DNA of 64,000 nucleotides from Amycolatopsis pittospori (lineage in GTDB: Bacteria > Actinomycetota > Actinomycetes > Mycobacteriales > Pseudonocardiaceae): contig NZ_JACBXD010000008.1 in NCBI RefSeq assembly GCF_013870525.1, positions 62,001-126,000 of the forward strand, in the 5' to 3' direction. The position numbers were made by a program, and so were the translations under genes. Below are positions 1 through 7,148 of the stretch, in pieces. The notes under the pieces were generated by a model. That model did not search any database and was not told where the DNA came from. It was given only the letters and a program-made list of their open reading frames with translations. Each line of letters starts with the position of its first letter. Positions within the stretch are counted from its first letter, which is position 1.

Positions 1-1
1 G

Positions 2-139
2 ATCGCCGAGGAACAGACGCCGTGGGGCGGGAGCGCGGCGCTGATGACCGAATTCGGGCCCCTCGACGGCGGATTGCACCAGCCGTCGCCGGACTCCAGC
101 ACCCCGCAGTCGCTGGGGATGGGGCCGTCGGTCGGCTGA
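2..139 (+). CDS. C-terminal end of an unidentified protein (cut by window edge)
   Basis: Frame 2 is open from the window edge to a TGA at 137-139 and gives the last 45 residues of a protein. It is rich in Gly, Pro and Ser, with a PWGGSAALMTEFGPLDGG stretch. I do not recognise the family. A strong palindrome that can act as a terminator follows 35 bp later, which supports a real gene end here. Without the upstream part no function can be given. Confidence 0.45.
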   Translation: MAEEQTPWGGSAALMTEFGPLDGGLHQPSPDSSTPQSLGMGPSVG

Positions 140-173
140 TCGACGGGTTCGCGCGGCGCGATGCGTTCCAGAA

Positions 174-227
174 GGGGGTCGTGAGTGATAAGGAGGGTTA
201 GAACGACACTTATCACTCACGACCCCC
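174..227. terminator. 19-bp-arm palindrome between convergent genes
   Basis: Perfect inverted repeat: arms 174-192 and 209-227, 16-nt loop. It lies between the end of the + gene (139) and the end of the - gene (274), so it is well placed as a bidirectional terminator. Its outer stem carries the word GTCGTGAGTG, shared with the palindromes at 17650 and 29878. Confidence 0.7.
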
Positions 228-273
228 CGGCCACGAACTGCACCTTGAGGCATCAATCGGACTGGGTTGCCCT

Positions 274-489
274 TCACCGAGTCTCGTCTTCGACCCATTC
301 GAGCAGGTCCCCGGGCTGGCAGTCGAGGACCCGGCACATGGCTTCCAAGGTGCTGAAGCGGACGGCCTTGGCGCGGCCGTTCTTCAGCACCGCCACGTTC
401 GCCGGGGTGAGCCCGACCAGTTCGGCGAACTCGCCGACGCTCATCTTGCGTTTGGCCAGTTCGACGTCGATGCGGACGACGATCGGCAT
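274..489 (-). CDS. Small Cro/CI-type HTH regulator (YozG-like)
   Basis: The 71-residue protein is almost entirely one helix-turn-helix domain. Its core is MSVGEFAELVGLTPANVAVL followed by KNGRAKAVRFSTLEAMCRVL, and it ends in the typical CQPGDLLEW tail of the YozG/Xre family. The start is the ATG at 489, which overlaps the stop of the upstream membrane-protein gene as TGATG, so the two are translationally coupled. Small regulators of this kind paired with DUF2975 membrane proteins are a common bacterial two-gene unit. The pair probably autoregulates, but the target is unknown. Confidence 0.85.
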   Translation of the reverse strand: MPIVVRIDVELAKRKMSVGEFAELVGLTPANVAVLKNGRAKAVRFSTLEAMCRVLDCQPGDLLEWVEDETR

Positions 490-968
490 CAGATCACCTG
501 TTCCATGTCGGACCGCAGCGTGGTGGCCTGCCGCAACAGCGTGCGCAGCACGATCATGAGGAGGCCCAGCACGGCGACGCCGATCAACGCCAGGAACAAC
601 AGGAGCGGCAGGCCCGGGTCGTCGGCGTTGAAGCCGACGTAGAGGAACACCCCCGCGAGCACCACCCAGCCGGCGACGATCGCCCACACGATCGCGTCGA
701 CCCAGACCAGCGAGGCCCGGGTGAAGATCCGGTCCTTCTTGACCAGGGTGAGCAGTTGCCAGGTGGCCACGACCACGACCTGGACGCAGAGCACCCAGAA
801 GACGGACACGGCCGTCGCCGGCCAGCGCAGGTATGCCATGTCCGGGTCCTGCCTGGCCATATGCGCGAACTGCCCCGGCAGGGACATGACCTGGAACAGG
901 ACCAGGACCCCGAACAGCAGCACGAGGAACACTCTGAGGGGCGCGACCGCCCGTTGCGCGGTGAACAT
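489..968 (-). CDS. DUF2975-type integral membrane protein
   Basis: A 159-residue protein with four evident hydrophobic segments, at about residues 10-30, 48-72, 85-110 and 120-142. The loop between segments 2 and 3 has KKDRIFTRASLVWVDAI, a motif typical of DUF2975 proteins. It is the first gene of a two-gene operon with the HTH regulator at 274-489, overlapping by one base. The ATG at 968 has no clear ribosome-binding site. Function is unknown for the family; a membrane sensor or partner of the small regulator is the usual guess. Confidence 0.8.
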   Translation of the reverse strand: MFTAQRAVAPLRVFLVLLFGVLVLFQVMSLPGQFAHMARQDPDMAYLRWPATAVSVFWVLCVQVVVVATWQLLTLVKKDRIFTRASLVWVDAIVWAIVAGWVVLAGVFLYVGFNADDPGLPLLLFLALIGVAVLGLLMIVLRTLLRQATTLRSDMEQVI

Positions 969-989
969 GCATCGATGTTCGCTGGTTAT

Positions 990-1017
990 CTATCGAAAGT
1001 CAATCGGTAGCTATCGA
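990..1017 (-). promoter_or_regulatory. Possible operator/promoter of the DUF2975-HTH operon
   Basis: Two copies of CTATCGA (990-996 and 1011-1017) lie 21 bp apart, two helical turns, just upstream of the - strand start at 968. Between them on the - strand is TTGACT (1003-998), which could be a -35 box. This arrangement fits binding of the small HTH protein encoded by the operon. It is seen in sequence only. Confidence 0.3.
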
Positions 1018-1170
1018 CTTGTGCGTGCCAAGACGAGGAGCGGCCGCTGGTCGGGCGGGGCGAGCATCGTTGGCCGGAACTGTTCACGATGTCCTGGAAC
1101 AGGGCGGGACGGTCCTCATCGTCCATGCGGATCAGGGCCCTCGTGCTGGAGCCGGTGGTCTCGCGTGAGT

Positions 1171-1230
1171 GGATGGACGGCACGCGTGACGGGATGGACG
1201 GCATGCGTGACGGGATGGACGGCAGGAACG
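1171..1230. repeat. 21-bp tandem repeat (2.9 copies) in a 0.5-kb noncoding gap
   Basis: Units 1171-1191 and 1192-1212 differ by one base, and a partial third runs to 1230; each begins GGATGGACGGCA. The reverse complement of the same word lies at 1273-1291, so the stretch can also fold as a long hairpin. Diverged 21-bp copies in the opposite orientation occur at 2622-2683. The rest of the gap 969-1488 shows no convincing gene. Confidence 0.7.
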
Positions 1231-1488
1231 GGGCCGGGCCGCGCGGTGAGCCTTCCCCTCTGAACATGTGCGCCGTCCATCCCGTCACGCGGGACCGTCC
1301 ATTTGCCGCCCAGGGCGTGGTCGTTCCCGTTCGGGCTGTTGGAGCGTGTTCGGAGAATTGCTCACCGCATTCGGTGAACGGGGTTGAATTTTCGTTGCCC
1401 GAAGGAATTCACCCGGCCGTAGTTCAGTCGTTGTCGCGTCCGGTGGTGTCTGCCAGGATGCTCGTGACCCGAACCGAAGGAGCGTCCA

Positions 1489-1896
1489 GTGGCTTCCCGT
1501 CTCAATCCCTACATCAGCTTCGCCGGCGACGCCCGGCAGGCCATGGAGTTCTACAAATCGGTGTTCGGCGGAGAACTGACGCTGAACACGTTCGGCGAGT
1601 CCGGTATGGCGGGGTCGCGTGTGGAGGACCAGATCATGCACAGCCAGCTCGATTCCCCGGGCGGCTACACGATCATGGCGTCGGACACGCCGCCGGGAAT
1701 GGAACACAAACCGGGGACCAACCTCTCCGTCAGCCTCAGTGGTGACGACGGCGAGGAATTGCGCGGATACTGGGAGAAACTGTCCGCCGACGGTACCGTT
1801 TCGGTCCCGTTCGAAAAGCAGATGTGGGGCGACGAATTCGGCGCCTGCACCGACAAGTTCGGCATCTCGTGGATGGTGAACGTCACCCAGTCCTGA
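1489..1896 (+). CDS. PhnB-like VOC (glyoxalase-fold) protein
   Basis: A 135-residue protein of the vicinal-oxygen-chelate fold, PhnB/YjdN subgroup. It begins RLNPYISFAGDARQAMEFYK, has VFGGEL, and ends WGDEFGACTDKFGISWMVN, which is the typical PhnB signature. Start is GTG at 1489, preceded by GAAGGAG at 1476-1482. The family has a paired beta-alpha-beta-beta-beta fold, and most members have no known substrate. It is a single-gene transcript with no linked pathway gene. Confidence 0.9.
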   Translation: MASRLNPYISFAGDARQAMEFYKSVFGGELTLNTFGESGMAGSRVEDQIMHSQLDSPGGYTIMASDTPPGMEHKPGTNLSVSLSGDDGEELRGYWEKLSADGTVSVPFEKQMWGDEFGACTDKFGISWMVNVTQS

Positions 1897-2039
1897 CCAG
1901 AGGACTATGGCCCTACCGGATCCGTGCCGAAGCGCCTGACTTCGGGGGACTTGCGGCTCCGATCTCGCGAAACCCGTTATGCCACCGGTGAAACCGCCGT
2001 CCTTATGAGGGTTCAGCGGTTTCACCGGAAGGCGAGGGT

Positions 2040-2408
2040 ATGGACAGGACATTCGCGGCACTACTGGTTTCAGCGGGTGCCGCCGTTTTCGTCGCGGTAC
2101 TGGGTGGTTGTGGAACGACGACCGCCGGGACACCGATCACGGTGGTGCGGGAGGTCGTGCCGCCGCCGCCGTCTACGACCACCGCCGTCGTGGCGCCACC
2201 GCCGACCTCGATCGTCGTGGTGGAGCCGCGGGTGACCGTGACCCGGGCACCCGTGGCGCCGAGTCTCACCCCGTGTCAGCGCCTGTTCTCCGAGGGGTAC
2301 TCGTTCGACTACGCCTTCAGCGCGTGGATCAACGCGGGGCGCCCGCTGAGCTGGGACGCCGATCGCGACGGGTATCCGTGCGAGCAGTCGTACGGGAACC
2401 GGAACTGA
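2040..2408 (+). CDS. Secreted lipoprotein with C-terminal Excalibur calcium-binding motif
   Basis: A 122-residue protein. The N-terminal signal peptide ends in a lipobox (LGGC, Cys at about residue 24), so the mature protein should be lipid-anchored outside the membrane. A Pro/Thr/Val-rich linker (residues 35-78) leads to a conserved C-terminal domain whose DADRDGYPCEQ motif is the Excalibur signature, a DxDxDG calcium-binding loop with a paired Cys. Excalibur proteins are extracellular. Their role is usually unknown. It is monocistronic, followed by the palindrome at 2510. Confidence 0.85.
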   Translation: MDRTFAALLVSAGAAVFVAVLGGCGTTTAGTPITVVREVVPPPPSTTTAVVAPPPTSIVVVEPRVTVTRAPVAPSLTPCQRLFSEGYSFDYAFSAWINAGRPLSWDADRDGYPCEQSYGNRN

Positions 2409-2509
2409 AGTACAGGAAGGCCCCGTTCTTGCGTCTGGCTCGTAGCGGCCTGACATTCTCGACTGTGCATAAAGGACACTCTCGGGGTGGTCGTCCGGCT
2501 GCGTGGCGG

Positions 2510-2566
2510 GTGTTGCGAAAGCCACTTTCGCAACCTTCAACGTTGCGAAAGTGGCTTTCGCAACAC
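2510..2566. terminator. Nested palindrome, family A, copy 1
   Basis: 25-bp perfect arms (2510-2534 and 2542-2566) around the loop CTTCAAC. Each arm is itself a hairpin: GTTGCGAAAG at 2512-2521 pairs with CTTTCGCAAC at 2525-2534 across CCA. It lies between convergent genes, so a bidirectional terminator role is likely. Copies occur at 28115-28170 and 34031-34085. Confidence 0.75.
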
Positions 2567-2621
2567 CGGAGAGCGGCTGGGCAAGCGGGTCGTGAGTAGG
2601 ACTCGGCCGTCGCCGAATGTC

Positions 2622-2683
2622 GTCCGTCTGATCACGTGCGTCGCCCGTCCGATCACACATGCCGTCCACCCAGTCACGCGAAA
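2622..2683. repeat. Diverged 21-bp-period repeats
   Basis: Three units of about 21 bp of the form (G/C)(T/C)CCGTC-N3-GATCACG lie in tandem. They match, in inverted orientation and with several differences, the 1171-1230 repeat (CCGTCC...TCACGC). Function unknown. Confidence 0.5.
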
Positions 2684-2846
2684 GTACCGACTCGGCCCGG
2701 GTGGTGGTGACTGGCGATTCGGGTCAGGACCAAGAGTGTTTCGGCTACCGCCGGTTGCCGGGGCGGGGCCGTGGTCCGTGAAGGACCCCTTCGCTCGGCT
2801 CAGCCGCAGAAACTCGACCTTCACACCTTCCCCAGTACAGGAAGGC

Positions 2847-3398
2847 TCAAGGAGCCGGCTTGAAGCGGACGTCGGTCGAGCCGGACGGGTCGGTCACGCC
2901 GAGCCCGTGCAGCCGGATCGGCGTGCCGCCCGGGTTGTCGTACAGCCGGATGCCGTCGCCGAGCAGTACGGGCGCGATGTGCAGGTCGATCTCGTCGATC
3001 AACCCCAGTTCGAGCAGCTGGCGGCCGATGTCCGGGGAGAACACTTCGAGGTTCTTCCCGTTCGCCGCCTCGAGTCCGATCCGCACCGCTTCGGCCGGGC
3101 CGCAGTTCAGGAAGGTGACCCCTTCGACGGGTGTCGCGTCCTCGGGGTGGTGGGTGAGCACGAAGAGCGGGCCTTTCCAGGCGCCGCCGTAGATGCCGCT
3201 GGGGTCGGGGTAAGCGTCCCAGCCGTCGCGGCCGCCGAGGACGGCGCCGGTGGTCTTCGCGTACTCGTCCACCAGGCTCGGGCGGAACGTGGTGCCCGTC
3301 ATCCAGTCCATGCTGTGGCCCGGGCCCGCGACGAAGCCGTCCAGCGACATCGTGAAGTGCCAGAGCACTTTCCCGTTCGCGGTCTGTGGTTCGAGCAT
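2847..3398 (-). CDS. RibD C-terminal-domain (dihydrofolate-reductase-like) reductase
   Basis: A 183-residue protein of the RibD_C/DHFR-like fold. The N-terminus has the family pattern FTMSLDGFVAGPG, and later segments GGRDGWDAYPDPSG, LGLIDEIDLHIAPVLLGDG and LYDNPGG match the NADPH-binding and substrate regions of this group. The start ATG (3398) follows a good TAGGAGGCGGG site. It is divergent from the HxlR regulator at 3491 with about 90 bp between them, a common pairing in which the regulator controls the reductase. The substrate is unknown. Confidence 0.9.
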   Translation of the reverse strand: MLEPQTANGKVLWHFTMSLDGFVAGPGHSMDWMTGTTFRPSLVDEYAKTTGAVLGGRDGWDAYPDPSGIYGGAWKGPLFVLTHHPEDATPVEGVTFLNCGPAEAVRIGLEAANGKNLEVFSPDIGRQLLELGLIDEIDLHIAPVLLGDGIRLYDNPGGTPIRLHGLGVTDPSGSTDVRFKPAP

Positions 3399-3413
3399 CC
3401 CGCCTCCTACTGC

Positions 3414-3468
3414 TTGCGATTCGCAACCGGTTCGCTCACCCTAGAAAACCCGGTGGTAGATTGCAACC
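3414..3468. promoter_or_regulatory. Probable HxlR operator in the divergent promoter
   Basis: A 13-bp palindrome TTGCGATTCGCAA (3414-3426) lies next to the start of the reductase gene. A related TTGCAACC word recurs at 3461-3468, just before the regulator gene. HxlR dimers bind short dyads in divergent promoters like this. Assignment to the regulator at 3491 is inference. Confidence 0.5.
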
Positions 3469-3490
3469 ACTTCTCCCGGAGGTGAAACGG

Positions 3491-3976
3491 ATGGCGGACA
3501 CCGCCCGTTCGGGCTGCCCGATCAACGCCGCGGTCGAGGCGTTCGGCGACGGCTGGAGCCTGCTCGTGCTGCGGGACATCATGTTCGGCACGCGTCGCTA
3601 CTTCCGGGAACTGCTCGCCGGTTCGGAAGAGGGCATCGCCTCGAACATCCTGGCCGACCGGCTGAAGCGGCTGGTCAAGGCCGGGCTGCTGACCCGCGAG
3701 GACGCCGGCCCCGGCAAGCGGGCCGCGTACAGCCTGACCGAGGCGTCGATCCAGCTGGTGCCCGTGTTCGCTCAGCTCGGTTCGTGGGGACTGAACCATC
3801 GTCCGACCACGAAGCGCCTGCGTGTCCGGGCCGAACTGCTCGCCGCGGGCGGGCCGGAGCTGTGGGCGGAGTTCATGGCCGAGCTGCGGGTCGTCCACCT
3901 CGGCGAACCGGCGTCGTCCGGGGACGGGCCCGGCGTGCTGCGACGTCTCGCGGAGGCCTACGAGGCCGCTCTCTGA
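3491..3976 (+). CDS. HxlR-family winged-helix transcriptional regulator
   Basis: A 161-residue protein with the HxlR domain at residues 8-100: GCPINAAVEAFGDGWSLLVL, then RDIMFGTRRYFRELL, then ILADRLKRLVKAGLLTRE. The Cys near residue 9 is the conserved N-terminal Cys that makes many HxlR proteins redox- or electrophile-responsive. Start at ATG 3491 with GGAGGTG at 3478-3484; the frame extends further upstream without a better start. It is divergent from the reductase at 2847-3398, which it probably controls. Confidence 0.9.
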   Translation: MADTARSGCPINAAVEAFGDGWSLLVLRDIMFGTRRYFRELLAGSEEGIASNILADRLKRLVKAGLLTREDAGPGKRAAYSLTEASIQLVPVFAQLGSWGLNHRPTTKRLRVRAELLAAGGPELWAEFMAELRVVHLGEPASSGDGPGVLRRLAEAYEAAL

Positions 3977-4038
3977 CCTGTTCGGTCCTTTGTGGACTCA
4001 GGTCGACCCATAGCACCCCGCACCCTCTCTCGCATCTC

Positions 4039-4075
4039 GTTGATTGTTCTGCCCGAATCAAGGGTTCCGGTCAAC
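4039..4075 (+). promoter_or_regulatory. Shared cluster motif, copy 1 (upstream of operon A)
   Basis: The 37-bp stretch starts GTTGATTGTTCTGCCCG and ends TTCCGGTCAAC. The same two blocks with 1 bp less between them occur at 20525-20560, ahead of operon B. The outer GTTGA/TCAAC pair is an inverted repeat. A TAGTAG near 4090 could be the -10 box. It is probably the promoter/operator through which one regulator controls both operons. Confidence 0.6.
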
Positions 4076-4130
4076 CAATCCCCGGGATGTAGTAGCCCGC
4101 GACGAAGCGACGGGCTGGTGGGGAGAGGGA

Positions 4131-5387
4131 ATGAGCTCAGCGGAGGGTGTTGTCCTGGTCATCGGCTGCGGGATGCGGCCGTACCGGGAGTACCTGTTGG
4201 CGTCGGCCGGGCACCGGCATCCCTTGTGGCTGTTCAACGGGGCCGAACCGACCTGGCAGGAGCGCTACATCACCGGCGCCACGGTGCTGGACCTGCAGGA
4301 TCGTGACGCCGTACTGGCCGCGGCCCGTGCGCTCGACGCGACGACGCCGGTACTCGGCGTGGTGTCGTGGGACGAAGCGCTGATCGTGACGGCGGCCCAC
4401 GTCGCGGACGAACTCGGTGTGCCGGGCGCGGGGATCTCCGCGATCGAGGGCTGCCGCGACAAGTGGCTCAGCCGCCGGACGCTCACCGCGGCCGGGGTCG
4501 CGCAGCCGGACTTCGGGTTCGTGCACGACGAGGACCAGGCGGTCCGGGTGGCCGAGCGGATCGGGTACCCGGTCGTCGTCAAACCGCGCGGGGGAGGGGC
4601 GAGCATCGGCGTCAGTCTCGCGGCGGACGCCGGGGCCGTGCGGGACGCGTTCCGGACCGCGGAGGACGCCAGCTTCGGCGGCTCTCCCGCCTACAAGGGC
4701 GGGGCGCTGGTCGAGGAGTACCTGACCGGACCCGAGATCAGCGTGGACGGCGCCGTCGTGGACGGCGAGTACACGCCGATGTTCGTGGCGCACAAGACGG
4801 TCGGCATGCACCCGTACTTCGAGGAACTGGGCCATCTGGTCAGTTCGAAGGACGAACTGCTCGCCGACCCGGTGCTGCGCTCGACGCTGGCCCGCGCGCA
4901 CAGCGCGATCGATTTCCGGTACGGCATCACCCACACCGAACTCAAGCTCACCGGACGCGGGCCGGTGATCGTGGAGATCAACGGACGGCTCGGCGGGGAC
5001 CTGATCCCCTTGCTGGCCCGGTACGCGACCGGCGTCGATCCGGGTGCCGCCGCGGTCGACGTCGCGCTCGGCATGCGCCCGCACATCCCCTACGAGGCCG
5101 AGCCCAGGTGGGTCGGCGTGCGGTTCGGCTACCCGAAGCAGGACTGCGTCGTCGAGTCCGTGTCCGTACCGCTTTCCTCACCGGGCACCGGGATCCTCGC
5201 GGCCGACGCGCTCGTCGATCCCGGCTCCCGGATGCGGTTGCCGCCGGCGGAGTTCATCTCGCGCCACGCGTATGTGATCTGCGCCGGCAGCGATCCCGAC
5301 GACTGTGACGTGATGCTGGACAAGGCGATGGCCCAGGTCCGGCTGACCGCGCATCCCCTGCTGCCTTCGGTGGCTTCCGGTGGCTGA
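4131..5387 (+). CDS. ATP-grasp ligase (first gene of operon A)
   Basis: A 418-residue ATP-grasp enzyme. After an N-terminal preATP-grasp domain come CRDKWLSRRTLTAAGVAQPDF (about 107-127), the phosphate-binding loop VVVKPRGGGASIGVSL (about 147-162) and the metal-binding strand VIVEINGRLGGD (about 279-290). The family forms an acyl phosphate from a carboxylate and couples it to an amine, giving an amide or peptide bond. I chose ATG 4131, with GGGGAGAGG just before it, over an earlier in-frame start. It begins a 12-gene + strand operon with short gaps and overlaps. It is one of three ATP-grasp genes here and probably joins two amino-acid building blocks. Confidence 0.9.
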   Translation: MSSAEGVVLVIGCGMRPYREYLLASAGHRHPLWLFNGAEPTWQERYITGATVLDLQDRDAVLAAARALDATTPVLGVVSWDEALIVTAAHVADELGVPGAGISAIEGCRDKWLSRRTLTAAGVAQPDFGFVHDEDQAVRVAERIGYPVVVKPRGGGASIGVSLAADAGAVRDAFRTAEDASFGGSPAYKGGALVEEYLTGPEISVDGAVVDGEYTPMFVAHKTVGMHPYFEELGHLVSSKDELLADPVLRSTLARAHSAIDFRYGITHTELKLTGRGPVIVEINGRLGGDLIPLLARYATGVDPGAAAVDVALGMRPHIPYEAEPRWVGVRFGYPKQDCVVESVSVPLSSPGTGILAADALVDPGSRMRLPPAEFISRHAYVICAGSDPDDCDVMLDKAMAQVRLTAHPLLPSVASGG

Positions 5388-5445
5388 AGGCGCATCGGGA
5401 CCACAGGACACTTTCCCAGCACTCACAACGATGGCGGAGCAAACT

Positions 5446-6759
5446 ATGGCTAACCGTGATGTCGAGCTTCTCGCAGTCGGAGCAGGACCGTCCAATCTGG
5501 CACTCGCCGTGGCGCTGGAGGAGCTCGCACCCGGCCTTGCCCGTGACTCGGTCCTCATCGAGCGCGACCAGGAGGTCTCCTGGCAGCGGGGCATGCTCCT
5601 GCCGGAGGCGCTGTCGCAGGTCTCGTTCCTCAAGGATCTGGTGACCCTGCGCAATCCGCGCAGCCGGTTCTCGTTCCTCAACTACCTGCACGACACCAAC
5701 CGGCTCAACGAGTTCGTGAACATGGGCAGCTTCGTGCCGTACCGGGTCGAGCTCGCCGACTATCTCAAGTGGACGGCCGAGTCGCTTTCGCTGGTGGACC
5801 TGCAGCGCGGCCGGGAATGCCTCGACATCACTCCTGTGTGGACGGACGGCACCCTCACCGGCTGGGACACGCGGGTCGCCGACGGCGAGACCATCCGCAG
5901 CCGGTACCTGGTGGTCGGCGCCGGCCGTGACGCCCGGATCCCGGACCAGCTCCGGACGGTGAACCAGGACCGCGTCATCCACAGCACGCAGTACCTGCCG
6001 CGGATCGCGAAGCTCCGCAAGGACCTGCCGTACCGCGTGGCGGTGATCGGCGCCGGGCAGAGCGCGGCGGAACTGTTCTGCTCGGTGCAGAACGACCTGC
6101 CCGAATGCAAGCCCACCATGGTGATGCGTTCGATCGGGCTGAACTACTACGAGAGCAGCAAGTTCAACAACGAGCTGTTCTTCCCGTCCCATGTGGACAA
6201 GTTCTTCGACGCGCTGCCGGACGCCCGCGAGCAGATGCTCGAGGAGATGCACCACACCAACTACTCCGGGTTGGCGCCGGGCACGATGGACTCGCTCTAC
6301 CGCTCGGTGTACCTGGACCGCCTGTCCGGTCGCTCCCGGCTTCGGATGATCACCATGAACGACATCACCGACGCCCGCGACGAGGGCGACGAGGTCGTAC
6401 TGGAACTGACCGACCGCCGCACCGGCGAGGTCCAGGAACTGCGCACGGACCTCGTGCTGCTCGGCACCGGCTTCTCGCCGGAGATGCCGCGCATGGTCCA
6501 GGAGATCGCGAAGTCGATCGGTCTCGCGGAGATCAAGGTGACCCGCGACTACCGGCTGGAGATCGACCAGCCCGCCACCGCCGCGGTCTACCTGCAGGGC
6601 GTCAACGAGGCCACGCACGGCATCGCGGACTCGCTGCTGAGCGTCCTCGCCCCGCGCGCCAACGACATCCTGCAGGACATCCTCGCCCATCGCGGCGAGA
6701 CGCCTTCGGTGCCCCCGCAGCCTACGTCCGACACGGCTCCCATCGTCGCCACCCGCTGA
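5446..6759 (+). CDS. FAD/NADPH-dependent lysine/ornithine N-hydroxylase
   Basis: A 437-residue N-hydroxylating monooxygenase of the IucD/SidA/PvdA family. FAD motif VGAGPSNLALAV at residues 11-22, NADPH motif VIGAGQSAAELF at about 200-211, and the ATGY-type motif LLGTGFSPEMP at about 337-347. The enzyme hydroxylates the terminal amine of free lysine or ornithine; which one cannot be read from sequence. I placed the start at ATG 5446, with GGAG 9-12 nt upstream; ATG 5431 and a GTG overlapping the previous stop are alternatives. With the next two genes it matches the hydrazine-forming set of s56-p1-type clusters, where N6-hydroxylysine is the first intermediate. Confidence 0.92.
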   Translation: MANRDVELLAVGAGPSNLALAVALEELAPGLARDSVLIERDQEVSWQRGMLLPEALSQVSFLKDLVTLRNPRSRFSFLNYLHDTNRLNEFVNMGSFVPYRVELADYLKWTAESLSLVDLQRGRECLDITPVWTDGTLTGWDTRVADGETIRSRYLVVGAGRDARIPDQLRTVNQDRVIHSTQYLPRIAKLRKDLPYRVAVIGAGQSAAELFCSVQNDLPECKPTMVMRSIGLNYYESSKFNNELFFPSHVDKFFDALPDAREQMLEEMHHTNYSGLAPGTMDSLYRSVYLDRLSGRSRLRMITMNDITDARDEGDEVVLELTDRRTGEVQELRTDLVLLGTGFSPEMPRMVQEIAKSIGLAEIKVTRDYRLEIDQPATAAVYLQGVNEATHGIADSLLSVLAPRANDILQDILAHRGETPSVPPQPTSDTAPIVATR

Positions 6760-6782
6760 GCATCGGAAAGGAAGAGACAGTC

Positions 6783-7148
6783 ATGGAGATCCGTCCGCTG
6801 GAGCGGGAGAAGATGGTCTTCGAGAACGGTGCCTTCGGGCAGCGGCTCCTGCCGTGGACGGCGCTGAACGCGCCGTTCGAAGGCGCCTGGGTCACGGTGC
6901 CCGCGCACGGCGCGACGGGTGCGCATTCCCACCACGAGTACGAGATCTTCATCGCCGTCAGCGGCGAGGCGGTCGTGGAGACCGGGGGAGAGCGGCGCGC
7001 GTTCAAACCCGGTGACATCGAGTACCACAAGCCCGGCACCGAGCACCGCATCCTCAACGACGGCGCCGAAGACTTCGAGATGTACGCGATCTGGTGGGAC
7101 ACGGACATGTCGGCGAAGTTCGCCGCCCGGCACGAGGAGAAGGCGTGA
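6783..7148 (+). CDS. Stand-alone cupin, probable N-N bond-forming half of a hydrazine synthetase
   Basis: A 121-residue single-domain cupin. Motif 1 is complete, with metal ligands His48, His50 and Glu54 followed by Gly61, and motif 2 has Gly77, Pro84, His88 and Asn92. Start ATG 6783 after GGAAAGGAAGAG. Its stop overlaps the GTG of the MetRS-like gene (GTGA), so the two are co-translated. In characterised hydrazine synthetases a cupin domain and a MetRS-like domain are fused: the MetRS part makes an aminoacyl ester of the hydroxylamine and the cupin rearranges it to a hydrazine. Here the halves are separate genes. The role is inferred from this context. Confidence 0.85.
   Translation: MEIRPLEREKMVFENGAFGQRLLPWTALNAPFEGAWVTVPAHGATGAHSHHEYEIFIAVSGEAVVETGGERRAFKPGDIEYHKPGTEHRILNDGAEDFEMYAIWWDTDMSAKFAARHEEKA

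Larger units (their letters stand above)
2409..2846. other. 438-bp noncoding gap made of palindrome and repeat fragments
   Basis: Between two convergent genes I see no gene but several repeat pieces. A 13-bp direct repeat (AGTACAGGAAGGC) lies at both ends (2409-2421 and 2834-2846). Inside are the nested palindrome at 2510-2566, 21-bp repeat units at 2622-2683, a GTCGTGAGT half-site near 2589, a degenerate half of the 17650 palindrome near 2700-2726, and a GTCCGTGAAGGA word near 2773 like that at 17568. It reads as a graveyard of the repeat families seen elsewhere in the window. Confidence 0.6.

Noticed and set aside
1018..1170. Small ORFs in the 969-1488 gap
   Set aside because: No ribosome-binding site or recognisable protein pattern; the frames are short and overlap repeats.
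4044..4130. Upstream start for ATP-grasp ligase 1 at 4044
   Set aside because: This stretch overlaps the shared promoter motif. ATG 4131 has a clear GGGGAGAGG site.
5254..6690. 478-codon open frame on the - strand opposite the N-hydroxylase gene
   Set aside because: Shadow of a gene with three canonical motifs. Its own translation has no recognisable domain.
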